DNA of 64,000 nt from Acarospora socialis (taxonomy: Eukaryota; Ascomycota; Lecanoromycetes; Acarosporales; Acarosporaceae), in assembly GCA_025617375.2 (NCBI GenBank), contig JAMYGW020000004.1, positions 372,001 through 436,000 of the forward strand, written 5' to 3'. Made by a program: the position numbers and the translations under genes. Shown piece by piece: positions 1-11,771 of the stretch. Within the stretch, counting starts at the first letter, position 1; each line of letters begins with the position of its first letter. Below the pieces are notes generated by a model. It saw nothing but the letters and a program-made list of their open reading frames with translations, was not told where the DNA came from and made no database searches.

Positions 1-1269
1 CTCGAAACCATCTTTCTCCGCCTGATACTTGCCTGCTTCAGTATGCTTCGACTCCAAATGTTCTCGGTTGCGATTAATCTCCTGTTTTAATTCCTCGTAT
101 TTCTTCGTCTGGCCTTCTTTATGCCGTATATGAAGGGCCGTGCGCTCCTCATACTGGTCGAGAGTTGACTGAAGCCATTCGTCAGACTCACTCATCTCCT
201 TAATATGCTCTCGAAAACCCTCCATGTTCTTCTTCAGCGCCCTTGCTTCAATTCGTTTCCCATTCAGTTTCGCCACGATATGATCGTAGTGCGCTACCTG
301 CTTCCATGCCTCCTCGGCCTTGGCCGATATCTGAGTAACTTCCGTCCCCAACTGCTTCGTTTCAGCACGGAGATTTTCGATCTCATTCGATAGTTCTCGG
401 GACCTTTTCTCTGCCTGGCTACAATTAGCTCCGTCTCAAATGAGGTGACAGAGCTGCCGCACCCGGTCACCCTTGTCCTTGTCCTCCTTGGCGTGCTGTT
501 CCATTATTTTGTGTTTTGCCAACTCCTCGTTTTGCTTCTTCCTTAGGGCTTTGATATTGTCAACGGCCTTCGTATATTTCAGAGCCTCAAATATCTCGTC
601 GAACTTCTTCTTTAATACAGAAGGTTCACTCATTGGCCATAGGCTCTCGTCCTGGTGACAGAAAATCACAGAGTCAAGAACGGCCTTCGAAACGCCAAGA
701 TACTGTGGCATGATCTGATCAAGCTCCGCCACTCGCGAAGAGATAGCAGTCCGTTCGCCATCTTTTACCATCAAGAGTTGTCCCTCCAATGTCTTGAATT
801 GTCGCGTAGCCTTCTTGACCGTAAGCTGGAGGCTCCGAGTCGCCACCATCTTAGCCCCCGAGGTGCCCTTGAAGGACAGCTTGACCTGGGCGAGAACCTC
901 TTTCTCGCCACATAACTGGAGCACAATTAGGAGGAGCTCCCGCAGAAGAGTTGTAACATGCCTTTGGATCGTGAATGAAAGCACCACCCTTGCTGTTTGG
1001 AGGTAGGTCTCCGGTAGTTGCGTACTTGAGACATTCGATGATAGTCTGGAGTCGTTCATTAGACGTACGTCCAGCACATTGATATAGAGAACACCATACT
1101 GTCTTGCCAGACCCGTTGAAGCCAACAATAAGAGTCAAGGGTGTATGAAACTGAATTGTCTCACTCCTGGTGTTGTCGAACGATCGAACGCTACAAAAGG
1201 TTGGATCAGCTTGATGACGGCGTGAACTTCCACAAACGTACCCTAGTATCGAGAGCTTGTCGATCTTCG
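1..1269 (-). CDS. rad50: RAD50 DNA repair ATPase, N-terminal part (partial, runs off left edge)
   Basis: This is the SMC-like ATPase of the Mre11-Rad50-Xrs2/Nbs1 complex, which tethers and processes DNA double-strand breaks in the nucleus. Visible in order are the family start [15 protein letters not shown], the Walker A loop GFNGSGKT, the stretch [12 protein letters not shown], the Q-loop region [13 protein letters not shown], and then a long charged coiled coil continuing to position 1. Introns are needed after ILG, after GSGKT, after HDPK and after KGDR. Each gives a continuous family sequence across the junction. The third intron (961 down to 916) starts with GC instead of GT. The first coding exon is not resolved: the first clear coding base is near 1269 after an acceptor, no good ATG precedes it in frame, and the start probably lies in a small exon up to about 1400. 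Identity is certain and the exact 5' end is not. Confidence 0.93.
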
Positions 1270-1797
1270 CTGTGACACTGTCAATGAGATGTTTGCCTGA
1301 GGAGGCGACAGCATGGACTGTCCAAGGCGGCGTGTAACTCACACCTGTCACAGAAGCATTGAGTTAGCGAAGGTCGTTGTACTATCTATCAGTAGGGGCA
1401 TCACATTTTGATAAAATGTAACGGTGAGCTCAACAGCGCTTGACTTCTTCAAAGCTCTCACAAACCTCTCTGTAAGGCATTACTTCTAACATTCGTCTCA
1501 TGTAGATTATTACGTGTGGGTGCCTAGACGGGAGTTCGCGCCGGATTCGAGACGTGGGGCGCGTTGGCACGTGCAGTTCAACTCCGCCCTTCCCGCCTTT
1601 GCCGTGGGGCTTTGAGCAGAGCCGCAAAGTCGGGGTTAACCACAACAACAAGGACTTTGACTGATCTCCTAATGTGCGACACTCGCGATTCGCGATGTCG
1701 ATGTTTGATCAGGGGGCAAATGGTCTGCCGCACACTATACCTGCCGCCGTAAGTGATTTCAGGGGCATTACTAGGATGAGCTCTAACGATTCGCCAG
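1270..1797. other. Divergent intergenic region between RAD50 and the WC-2-like gene
   Basis: This 0.5-kb stretch should hold both promoters and perhaps a short first exon of RAD50. I see no convincing TATA box and no additional gene. A small GTAAG...CAG pair near 1750 could mark an upstream exon of the plus-strand gene, but this cannot be proved. Confidence 0.5.
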
Positions 1798-3259
1798 ATG
1801 GCAGGGCTCGGTTCTGGGGACACTTCGATGACGGATATGTTGGAGCATGGCGGTGATATGTTGAATGGACTGGATGTCGACATGCTGCCCATGAATCTGG
1901 ACCTCAATCTCAATGAACCAGACACGCAGAATTACACGCCCATCGAGGCGCAGCCCTCACAGCAACAACAACAGGGCCATGAATCCAATGATGCCACAGC
2001 GTTGGCGACTACTGCAATGACCGGTGCCGGTGCCGGTCCTCTGCCTACAGGCTTTGGTGCCCAAGCTACTGTGAATGGTGGCAGTACATTGACCGAATTT
2101 ACCAAACGAAGAAATTGGTCGCAGCGTGTGCTTGAGGAATTAAAAGATCTCCTCCATATCCTCAGTCCTGATGGGAAGATACGATACGTCTCGCCTTCGG
2201 GCAAGTATCTTACAGGCTACGAGCCAGACGAGTTGGTGAACAAGTTTATAGTCGACTTTATCCATCCTGATGACAGTGGGATCTTTGTGCGGGAGTTTAA
2301 CGAGTCGATAGCGTCAGGCAATCCGCTCAGGTTTTTCTATCGGTTCCGTAAAGCTGATGGTTCTTATTCAATCTTCGAGTCACATGGTCATCCTCACCTC
2401 ACTTCGGAGGCGGCGGCCTTTGGCCCTAACAACGCCGCCGGGTTTTGTCGTGGGTTCTTCATGATGGCGAGGCCCTATCCGACGAAGAATGCCAACCTTC
2501 TGGATTCCTTTCTTGAACACAAGATCGAAAATGAGCGTTTGACAAAGCGCATTGCTGATCTAAAGAGAGAAGAGCAAGAGGAGGCTGAAGCGCAGCAAAG
2601 GCACTGGCTCAAGAAGCAGGAAGGCCACGGCAGCGTTACACCCTCAGATACACAGTTCACCGAAACCGAGACTCTTGGATCAGTTTCAATCGGTTCCGCT
2701 CATTCGCAGGATTACAATGCTATGCCACCCCCTGCCAAGCCTAGCCTCTCGAATACAGCTCTTACCCAACAGAATCTCGATGAGGCAAATGCAAGTTCCA
2801 AGCCGGATAGTATCAATGACAAAATGGCGCGCTATGAGGGTGCGACGCACATTGAAACTATTGAAATGTTGACTGGGTTACGTTATCGGGATGGCGAACG
2901 ATCACAAGGCATCAGCACGGGCGACGCGAGTCCTGCGCTGATCAGAGGCGATGCCGGCATTGCCATACCTGTCGACAAGGACAGCCGAGCAGCTGGTGAC
3001 AAGAAGAAGAAACTTAAGGTGGCAGATGAGTACGTTTGTACAGACTGTGGCACACTTGACTCGCCAGAGTGGCGGAAAGGTCCGAATGGGCCTAAGACCC
3101 TGTGCAATGCCTGCGGACGTATGTTCGTCCCTATCCTTTGATATGTATTTGACTGATTAAGACACTTCAGTACGTTGGGCAAAGAAAGAGAAAAAGCGGC
3201 ACAACAACGGCCCACAGCCTCCTGGCCTCTCGATGCCAGTAAGCACCAACAGCAGTTGA
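1798..3259 (+). CDS. wc-2: White collar 2-type PAS/GATA transcription factor
   Basis: This is the partner of the blue-light receptor WC-1 in the white-collar complex, which activates light-induced genes and supports the circadian clock. The model is 1798-3118 joined to 3171-3259 (52-nt intron), 469 aa. The N-terminal third is acidic and Q/T-rich. A single PAS domain follows at about residues 115-215 ([20 protein letters not shown], then GYEPDEL and IHPDD). The C-terminus holds one GATA zinc finger of the form CX2CX18CX2C. The finger is interrupted by the intron: the first exon ends in CNACG and the second supplies [10 protein letters not shown]. One PAS and one finger fit WC-2 and not WC-1, which has a LOV domain and several PAS domains. 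The length is somewhat below Neurospora WC-2 (about 530 aa). The start at 1798 is the first good in-frame ATG, and an upstream exon is possible. Confidence 0.93.
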
Positions 3260-4438
3260 ACCTCGTTTCAAACTGCAGATAATGTTTCCTCGAGTACATG
3301 CAGCAGTAACAGATCGAATACAACACTTAGGCTTCGGTCGGCGACAGGCGTTCCAAAAAAAAAAAGTCTCCTTATTCTTGGTCTCTGAAGTTTACGGCCA
3401 TCCTATTTTCGGCTCAGGTTATTCGCTCCCCATGGCGTCCGCTTCCGTATGAGGCACTGCGTCGTTCGTAGCGAAGATAACATTTACGTGTTCTACAAGT
3501 TTGTCTATCGACTGTGGCTTGCGGCGGTGGTAACGCGGCCTGGCCATGGCACAATATCGAATGCGCTTGTATCTCTATGGATGAGATCGCAGGAACGCAG
3601 CGCAGAACGCGCTGTTGTATATACAATGAGGGCTAACCATCCTGAGGGTCTACACTGCTCGTACGAGAGGGCAACAATCATGTGTAAACAATCAATGCGC
3701 AATGATTAGCCATCATAACGGTGATGCTTTCTAGTTGAGTTGTGGTAACAGGTGAGCTTGGCCGTAATCCGATGTCAGTAATTTTATCTCGGAGCATTTC
3801 AACACATCAAGACATCAACTGAACATGATCCCTAGAACAAGCTTTTGTATCAGAGGAAGGGACTCTGTAACAATGATGTGCATCTGAAGTAAATACCTTA
3901 TGCATAGGGGCTGCGAAGTATTCCCTATATACCTTGTCAGCGGATGTGCCACAGCGGCATTTAGTTACGAACGTATTAGGTTCTATTGCATGCCAAAACA
4001 CTGTTGAGTAACTGTAACTTCGATTACTCGAAGCTACCTGAAGTGACTGCTCGAGGCACTCTTCCCAACGCTGTGGTTAACTCAACAACTAGGTATGGCT
4101 TACACACTTTTTCTCTAGAAGAAAATTCGATAGGAAGGTTCAACAACCTTTCGAATATGGGAGCGTTACGCACTTACAACTAGACCAATAACAGCCAATA
4201 AGGTATCGACATCCGGCAATGTAAAGGCTAAAAGCCGTCTTATCCATGTTACGATATTGACCGTAAGACGGTTGCTAACCTTAAAGTTTCTTCAAAACGA
4301 CGTCAGTGTTTAGGGCGCTATGTCTTCTCTCGGGTCCTCGTCGAGCGAAATGGGCTTCTTCGAGATAAATGAGGCATTGGAACGAGAAGTACGTGTGTTT
4401 TGGTTCGGACATTCACTATATTTTGCTTGGTACCCAGG
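3260..4438. other. Intergenic region, no gene recognised
   Basis: This is about 1.2 kb between the WC-2-like gene and the MFS transporter, both on the plus strand. It has a poly-A run at about 3355-3365, just past the WC-2 stop, consistent with a 3' UTR. Short open frames inside show no recognisable protein. An ATG at 4320 opens a 23-codon stretch that reads into a plausible GTACGT donor, but that frame does not join the transporter frame. Confidence 0.5.
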
Positions 4439-6333
4439 ATGCAATCATTTCTTGCCTATCGAAGATTTGGACGGCATGTTAGAGATCAATATGAGCGGGA
4501 CAAAGAAAAAATGGCGGCCATGAGACGCCATGAATCCGAAAGGTCTATCTCATCCTCAACCAATTCGTCGGTGACAGCAACTTCAAGCTTACCGCCGAAC
4601 GAGAACACCCACCAGCCTGATCTCGAGAAGGGCGAGCAGCACAATGGCACCGACTCGGACATGTTGGGTTCTGCCGCAGCTACTAGCAACCAGTCGATTC
4701 AGCCTAAGCCATCGGTGCATAGACCTGATATGCTGGATAGAGCAGAGACGGCGAGAACGCAGCATAGCATGGGGACTATGTTAGGGACAGCCTTGACCGG
4801 TATCCATGTCCGGGATCGAACGACACGAGAAGGTGGTGAAAAAGGCAGGGTGTTCGTGGTGGGTTACGAAGGCGAAGATGATATCCTGAACCCACATAAC
4901 TGGAGTTTCATAACCAGATGGGCAGCCACGTGAGTCGAAGATATTTCTACCCAAGAGATGCACAGTGCTATACGTGCAGTGAGCGTGGCTAAAACTACGC
5001 CAGATTCAATATTGCATCCATTGGATGGGTAGTAGGGTTCGCCTCCTCGATAGACTCGGCTGCGTTGAAGCAAGCAGCAGAGGAGTTTGGAGTTTCTGAA
5101 GTCGCAGAAGCTCTAGCAACTGGCCTTTTCCTCATCGGTTTCGGCTCTGGAGCCCTATTTGCCGGACCTATCTCAGAAACGGTTGGTCGCAATCCAGTAT
5201 ACATAACGACTCTCTCCCTGTATATGGTTTTCATTATGGCGTCCGGCCTGGCTCCCAACATTGGCGCGCAGCTCGCATTTCGCTTCTTGGCTGGCTTCTT
5301 CGGATCAACGCCACTTACTTGTGCTGGCGGATCCATCTCGGATCTGTGGAATCCTATGGAGAGGGTCTACGCTTTCCCTGTCTTCGCTACTGCTGCATTT
5401 ATGGGTCCCATCTTTGGCCCAATCGTTGGTGGCTTCATCGGGCAGAGCTCCCACATCAGTTGGCGATGGACGGAGTGGGTCACTTTGATTATCTCTGGTG
5501 GCGTACTTGTGCTTGTGGTCCTTTTCCAGCCCGAAACCTATGCACCGATTCTATTAAAATGGAAGGCCAACCACCTGAGGAAGCTTACCGGCGACGGACG
5601 CTACCGAGCGGAAGTGGAGGTTCGAGAAGAGACATTCATTCATCGTCTCGGTCACTCGCTATATCGACCTTTTCTGCTTACCGCTCGAGAGCCCATCATC
5701 ATGCTTGTTGCACTCTACCTGACCGTCATCTACATCATTCTCTTCACGTTCCTCGACGGTTACACGTTTATCTTCACCGAAACATACGGTTTCTCCCAAG
5801 GCCTGACTGGACTTGCATTCATTGGTATCGGTATCGGTCTCTGCTGCGCTTGCCTGCTCGTCCCTTTAGTATATATTTGGGCCCACCGAGATCTGAAGAG
5901 AGTTCAAGAACAAGGCGGTACCCGGCTGGCTCCCGAATTCAGGCTGTGGTATGCCATGTTTGGGGCCCCGGCGATTCCGGCGGCGGTACTTATTATGGCC
6001 TGGACATCCTACCCCCACATTTCGTGCTGGGTACCGCTAGCGGCCTCCGTCCTTTTCGGGTTCGGCATTCTTTGTGTCTTCATCAGCAGTTATCAATATA
6101 TCATCGACGGATATGAGACGTTTTCAGCTTCCGCTTTGGCAAGTGTGACTCTGATTCGGTATGTTGTCGCCGGCGGTATGGTGGAGGTTGCTATTCCAAT
6201 GTACAAAAACTTAGGGGTTCACTGGACATTGACGATTCTGGGATGTATCAGCGTCCTGTTGGTGCCGATCCCATACGCTTTTTATCGGTTTGGTCCGAAG
6301 ATTAGGGCCAAGAGCAAGTACGCTATTGCATAA
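4439..6333 (+). CDS. MFS multidrug/polyamine-type efflux transporter (DHA1)
   Basis: This is a plasma-membrane proton antiporter of the major facilitator superfamily, drug:H+ antiporter-1 group; the substrate is unknown. The model is 4439-4929 joined to 5004-6333, 606 aa, with a 74-nt intron. The N-terminal 160 residues are hydrophilic and S/T-rich. The motif DDILNPHNW precedes the first membrane helix, as is usual in fungal DHA1 transporters. Twelve hydrophobic segments follow. The loop-2 motif is present as GPISETVGRNPVY, and the stretch GPIFGPIVGGFIG matches the antiporter motif C region. The intron sits just before helix 1 (RWAAT to FNIASIGWVVGF). The start at 4439 is the simplest choice. 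An upstream start with another intron is possible, because an ATG lies at 4320 in a different frame. It stands alone, with no regulator or biosynthetic cluster next to it. Confidence 0.88.
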
Positions 6334-7113
6334 AACGAAATACATAGGGTAATATCTCATTTCTGGTTTGGATTTGGGGCGGATAGCGACTTGGAGTCCT
6401 AATAGGACATGGCATTTACAGCGCGGGGAGGAGTTACGTTTCAGGTTGTCATTTGGACTCAATCTGTTTACCTACACGGTAGACTCCCAAGTGCGGACAG
6501 TTCAAGCTGTGATCTTCTGGTTTTAGAGGTCGACTTATGATACAAGGTCTACTATGTCTGTCAGTCAGTACGGACTAGAGCACTTCGCAAGATGTGTAAA
6601 CCTGATAGAGCTTCCATGACTTATCACTTTGTAATAACCCTAGTCCTGTACTAAGGTCGACATTGCCCGAACCTGAAGTCAAAGCTCTTATCGGAGGAAT
6701 TCTAGCCGTTAAGCCGATAGTATACAGGACAAGACAAACCGAGGCCTTCATGACAGGTGGAAGAGTGCACTTGTTATAATAATATTGGAAAGACGGTCAA
6801 TAGATACTGTTGTGAGAGCTAGCCGGAATGGGTCCTCTGGGCATTTACATGCCGAGGTTTCGTGATATGAAATCAAGCAAGCACATGCCAGAACACCAGT
6901 AACTTGTCTTACTTAGCTAAGCCTTGACAACCTCCATATCGCAACACCCATATTACACGCCCACTTGAGAGCTTTGTACGTAGGTGACAGGTAACAAAAC
7001 TGGTGCGGCCATTCTGGGAATCCCAAGTGTTTTGTCCCGAGCATGTGTGAACGGTAGTGCTTGGAGCCACAGCGTGGCCGCCGCACTCTCAGCGACTGTA
7101 TGCGCCAGACACG
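6334..7113. other. Intergenic region, no gene recognised
   Basis: About 0.8 kb between two plus-strand genes. It has many scattered short inverted and repeated words but no coding frame I recognise. Confidence 0.5.
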
Positions 7114-9489
7114 ATGGCAGCACAGTCGACCCTCCGACATACAGAAGATCCGATACTTGTTCTGTATAACTATTACCTTAAGCGCTTGCAATCAAGAGTT
7201 CGGCGTACGTCACGCACAGCACGGCTTCTAGCGACTTTGATCTTCGCCCTCTCGATAGTGGCAAGCGGATATGGAGGCCAGAAGTGGTGGAAGAAAAGGC
7301 TTGAGGAGAAAGAACGAGGCAAGCGTCTGCTCAGACGGAACTCCGGGTTGCGAGGCAAAGATGGGTCGCGCACGATATACGTACCGTATCGATCATCTAC
7401 TTCCAAAGTCACCATACATCCCACCAAACCTACAACTTTCGACGCTCACAGACGGCTCTTCCTGCACCCGCCCAGGGCTGCAGGCTTAGGGGATGGGCAG
7501 ATCGCACCACAAGTACCGCCGCCGCAGACGAAACCCGGTCTCAACCTCGCATTTCTACATCAATTCTTGAGCCTGCTCAGCATTATGATACCACGGTGGA
7601 GTAGTAAAGAGACTGGGTTGCTCGTCAGCCACGGTGTTTTCTTGATGTTACGAACATATCTGTCACTGGTAGTTGCGAGGTTAGATGGAGAGATAGTTCG
7701 GGATCTCGTAGCTGGGAATGGAAAGGGGTTTATGTGGGGAATAGTCAAATGGTGCGGCATCGGAGGCTTTGCCTCCTATACGAACGCTATGATCAAATTC
7801 CTGCAAAGCAAGGTGTCCATTGCTTTCCGGACAAGGCTCACTCGGTATATACACGATCTCTACCTGAATGATAACCTTAATTATTACAAGCTGTCGAACC
7901 TTGATGGAGGTGTCGGTCAGGGTGCGGACCAATTCATCACACAGGACCTGACGCAGTTCTGCGCATCAGCAGCATCACTCTATTCATCCTTGGGGAAGCC
8001 TTTCGTCGATCTTTGCGTATTCAACTACCAGCTCTTCCGGTCTCTTGGACCACTAGCTCTGACTGGCCTGCTAAGCAACTATTTCCTGACCGCGACCCTC
8101 CTCCGAAGGTTGTCGCCCCCCTTTGGGAAACTGAAAGCAGTCGAGGGTCGACGAGAGGGTCAATTTCGAGGCTTGCACTCTCGGCTTATAGCCAACGCCG
8201 AGGAGATTGCCTTTTACGGTGGTGCTGACATGGAGAAGATCTTGCTCGAAAGGGGGTTCAGGGATCTCAAAGGCTGGATGGAAGGCATATACAGCCTCAA
8301 AATCCGGTACAACATGCTCGAAGACTTCATCCTGAAATATTCTTGGTCTGCTTTTGGATACCTTATTACTTCTCTGCCAGTGTTCCTGCCAGCGTGGGGT
8401 GGTCTTGGTGGCGTTCTGGAACTAGCAGACAACGGCGAAGCCACCGGCCGTGAGCGCGGCCGCATGAAGGAATTCATTACCAACAAACGCCTCATGCTCT
8501 CCCTCGCCGACGCCGGCGGCCGCATGATGTACAGTATCAAAGACCTCTCCGAGCTCGCCGGCTATACCTCCCGCGTCTACACCCTCATCTCGACCCTCCA
8601 CCGCGTCCACGCAAACGCCTACTTCCCACCGCGCGGCACCCACCCCGAGCTCTTCTCCCTCTCCGACGTCCAAGGAACCATCCACAGAGGCTTCGACGGC
8701 GTTCGGCTCGAGGCCGTCCCCGTTGTCGCCCCTTCCATATTCCCCCTCGGCGGCGACGCGCTCGTTGACTCCCTTTCCGTCATCGTCCGCCCCGGCGACC
8801 ATCTCCTTGTCTCAGGCCCCAACGGCATCGGCAAATCCGCCGTCGCCCGCATCGTCGCAGGGCTGTGGCCCGTCTACCGTGGCCTCGTTTCCCGGCCCCG
8901 CTCCATCGGCACCGACGGCATCATGTTCTTGCCCCAGCGCCCCTACCTCAGCATCGGCACCCTCCGCGACCAAGTCATCTACCCACATTCCGAAATGGAC
9001 ATGCGTGACGCCGGCCGACGCGATCACGAGCTCAGCCGCGTGCTGGAGGCCGTGCGTCTCGGCTACCTCCCCGACCGCGAGGGCGGCTGGGACGCGCGCA
9101 AGGAGTGGCGAGACGTGCTGTCCGGGGGCGAGAAGCAGCGCATGGCCTTCGCCCGGCTGCTGTACCACGAGCCACGGTACGCGTTCGTCGACGAGGGCAC
9201 GTCGGCCGTATCTTCGGACGTCGAGGGCTTGCTGTACGAGGGCGCCAAGGAAAGGGGCGTCACGCTCATTACGATATCCACGAGGGCGTCGCTGAAGCGG
9301 TTCCATACGTTTCATCTGAGCATGGGGTTGGGTGAGGACGGGGTCGATTGGGAGTTTGAGCGGATTGGCACCGAGCAGGAGAAGATGAATGTGGAGCGCG
9401 AGTTGGCCGATCTGAGGGAAAGGTTGGGGATGGTGGCGGAGTGGGAGAGAAGGCGGGCGGAGATCGAAGGGGAGTTGAGGAGGGTCTAG
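7114..9489 (+). CDS. Peroxisomal fatty-acid ABC half-transporter (ABCD family, Pxa1/Pxa2 type)
   Basis: This half-transporter of the ALDP/PMP70 family is predicted to import long-chain fatty acids or their CoA esters into peroxisomes for beta-oxidation. It is 791 aa and intronless. Features in order: an N-terminal membrane segment (about residues 40-60), the transmembrane domain, the ABCD-family EAA-like motif NAEEIAFYGGADMEK, Walker A GPNGIGKSA, Q-loop LPQRPYLSIGTLRDQVIYP, signature LSGGEKQRMAFARLL, and Walker B YAFVDEGTSAVS. The usual switch histidine position (SHR in human ALDP) reads STR here. The C-terminus ends in a charged coiled coil. The start at 7114 is the first ATG of the long frame and directly precedes the conserved basic stretch. 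From about 8430 onward third codon positions become strongly C/G-rich, unlike the first half. The C-terminal coiled coil suggests Pxa1 rather than Pxa2, but I cannot be sure. Confidence 0.92.
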   Translation: MAAQSTLRHTEDPILVLYNYYLKRLQSRVRRTSRTARLLATLIFALSIVASGYGGQKWWKKRLEEKERGKRLLRRNSGLRGKDGSRTIYVPYRSSTSKVTIHPTKPTTFDAHRRLFLHPPRAAGLGDGQIAPQVPPPQTKPGLNLAFLHQFLSLLSIMIPRWSSKETGLLVSHGVFLMLRTYLSLVVARLDGEIVRDLVAGNGKGFMWGIVKWCGIGGFASYTNAMIKFLQSKVSIAFRTRLTRYIHDLYLNDNLNYYKLSNLDGGVGQGADQFITQDLTQFCASAASLYSSLGKPFVDLCVFNYQLFRSLGPLALTGLLSNYFLTATLLRRLSPPFGKLKAVEGRREGQFRGLHSRLIANAEEIAFYGGADMEKILLERGFRDLKGWMEGIYSLKIRYNMLEDFILKYSWSAFGYLITSLPVFLPAWGGLGGVLELADNGEATGRERGRMKEFITNKRLMLSLADAGGRMMYSIKDLSELAGYTSRVYTLISTLHRVHANAYFPPRGTHPELFSLSDVQGTIHRGFDGVRLEAVPVVAPSIFPLGGDALVDSLSVIVRPGDHLLVSGPNGIGKSAVARIVAGLWPVYRGLVSRPRSIGTDGIMFLPQRPYLSIGTLRDQVIYPHSEMDMRDAGRRDHELSRVLEAVRLGYLPDREGGWDARKEWRDVLSGGEKQRMAFARLLYHEPRYAFVDEGTSAVSSDVEGLLYEGAKERGVTLITISTRASLKRFHTFHLSMGLGEDGVDWEFERIGTEQEKMNVERELADLRERLGMVAEWERRRAEIEGELRRV

Positions 9490-10200
9490 GTTAAGGGTGG
9501 GGCTGGGGGTGAAGGTGTGGTCGAAGGGAAAGATAAGAAGAGCGGTGAAGCTAACGATGGAAGTGAGAGTGTGGAGTTGTCTCCACCAGCCTATATTGGG
9601 GACGAAGCAGAGCAGCCAGAGGAGCAAGAGCGAGGCGAGGAGAGATGAAAGCGACTGTGTACGACTTTAGGCGTTCGGAGGGAGTGCGTGGGCGATAGGA
9701 ATATAAGTCGTGTTTTAAGAAATGTATTGTATACATGTTCCCATATGAGGATAACTCGTAGAAATGTGTTGATTGACCTTGACCTCCCAAACACTTATCT
9801 GACAGTCAACGTGATGCCAAACATCCATTTCGGCTCGTGGCTTTGTTTTGGCTGTGATGGTCTGAGCTGGAAGCGAAACCTCTTACGGTATGGTTGGTCT
9901 TTCATGCTTAAAGTACAGGGATGGCAGCATGCAGCGGTGTGATTGCGATTGGTTGGATTGAGAGATACGTCGAAAGTCTGATCGCCCAAGCCAGAGAAGC
10001 TGTCGTCCTCGCTAACTTACATATAGGTAAGGTGCCTCAGATCCACATGGCGCTTCTTTGATAGCTATTCTCCCACCTAGGGATAAGACCGTGCGCGCCA
10101 TTATAGGACTCAGCTTGCCCACCCACACTCTACCTCAATTTACGTCTATGTACATTTCAATGTGTAAAAGGCGCCTCACCGATACCGCTCAGGGCATATC
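9490..10200. other. Intergenic region, no gene recognised
   Basis: About 0.7 kb. The first 150 bases are G-rich and probably 3' UTR of the ABC transporter gene. No other coding frame is recognised. Confidence 0.5.
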
Positions 10201-11312
10201 ATGACCGGAGACACTCGTCTGTCAGTGATTGCGGAAGATGGAGATGCCCAGCCAGCTCCGCCCATTCCTCCCAGAGCTGCACATCGACCTATCGCCAAAC
10301 GATTCCACTTAGGAGATCCACCGAGGCACAGTTACGAGAAATCCCCACCTCCCTACAGCGTCTGGAATAATGTATCTGGGCCCAAGGGGGAGCGCTTGGC
10401 TGATGCGAGGAGGAACAAATCCATCGCAAGACGGGGAGGCTGGCGGAGACTGTGCGTCGTCGCATTTGTTGTCGTTGCGCTTTTGGTAGGCTTAATCGTG
10501 GGACTGGTGGTAGGACTGCGGAAGAAGCATAGCAACGAGTGAGTTCTCCAGCACGACGGCGGATTCGAGCAGAGCTGCACTGATCCTATGCTGTTAGTGA
10601 TGCGCCGCCCTCCCCAGCGTCCTCCTCTTCTGAGGCGATACCCACTGGCCCTTTTCCAGCCGGTTCGTATGCGCTGACGACCTTCCTCGACACCGTTTCC
10701 ACCAACTGCACCTCCAACGCGGCAACTTGGCGCTGCTATCCTTACACTACGTACAGTCAGTCGCAGACTGGGGCCATGGCAACATTCAATTGGGTCATTA
10801 CACCGGTAGAGTCAAAGTCATCCTCGCGCAGCAACTACAGCGTTTCTTCAACCGACAACCCTTTCGCACTCAACTTTTCGAATGTCCCAATGCAACTTAT
10901 TGACCTCGGATTGAGCTCTGAGAGATACACATTTTCGGTAACCACGAACAAGACCGTAATACCATCTACTGCCATCGCCAACGACAACTCGATGGCGACA
11001 TGCTTCTACAACAACGCCACATTTCGAGCAGAACTGTTCACTAAGTTGTCGAAAACATACCCTCTCCCTGCCTCTGCATCAGGCTCGACAGCAACACCAA
11101 CATCTTCTGCAGAGAACGGGAACAGTGCTAGTCAGGTCTTTCAGCCTTGGCCTTACGCCATCAGAGTAGAGGAGTCTATTGGTGGTGGCAATGGTGTGCC
11201 GTCATGTTACAAGACAGTCAATGGGAATATTGGAGATCGGATCACCGACGGCATATCACCGACAGGCCCGGAAAATGTGTGCAGCTGCTTGTACAAGAAC
11301 TTCGAATCATGA
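10201..11312 (+). CDS. Single-pass membrane protein of unknown function
   Basis: The model is 10201-10538 joined to 10598-11312 (59-nt intron), 350 aa. The first ~80 residues are proline-rich and basic (PAPPIPPRAAHRP, SPPPYS). A single strong membrane segment follows (VVAFVVVALLVGLIVGLVVGL), flanked by arginines before and RKKH after. The remaining ~230 residues carry several N-x-S/T sites and cysteines (CTSN, WRCYPY, ATCFYNN, VPSCYKTV, CSCLYKN). This fits a type II or N-in protein with an exported, glycosylated C-terminal domain. The layout resembles a family common in Pezizomycotina that is often loosely annotated as 'Tat pathway signal sequence' protein. I know of no function for it. Confidence 0.8.
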
Positions 11313-11771
11313 GCAAAACATAATGCTTTCCACGGGGGGAAAGAGTACACATGTTCTTTAATCTCTCTTAACTGATGAAGCAAGCGAGGCGTTGCGGAGA
11401 TATTTGCATTTATGCGGGTGGTCATTTAGTTGCTTATGGTTTACGAGTATAGTTGGCCTGGGAATCTGCCGGGCTGGATGTCTTTTGTTTCTTAGTTGAC
11501 TTACTCACAGCGTTATACAGCGTTTCACTTACATAGTCCTTAAAAGATGACCTTTGGATTGCGCTCAACGTATGGAGTTATGCATCCATCCGTCAAGCAT
11601 GCCCTACAGTAGTTTCTGCCGTCTCGCTGATTGGATGGCACGCGTAAGTTCGCTGCTGACGTAAAGTTAGAGGTCGCGTTTCTTGTGGGCTCCAGGCGTC
11701 ACTCATGAAAGTTCAGGGCGACCATGGAACTGAGGTAAAGCCAACAGCATTCTCAGTGACATGCACTCAGG
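11313..11771. other. Intergenic region, no gene recognised
   Basis: This is 0.46 kb between two plus-strand genes. Nothing beyond presumed UTR and promoter sequence is seen. Confidence 0.5.

Noticed and set aside
8812-9627. A 271-codon minus-strand frame opposite the ABC transporter.
   Set aside because: It is a shadow of the GC-rich codon usage on the coding strand, and it overlaps Walker and signature motifs.
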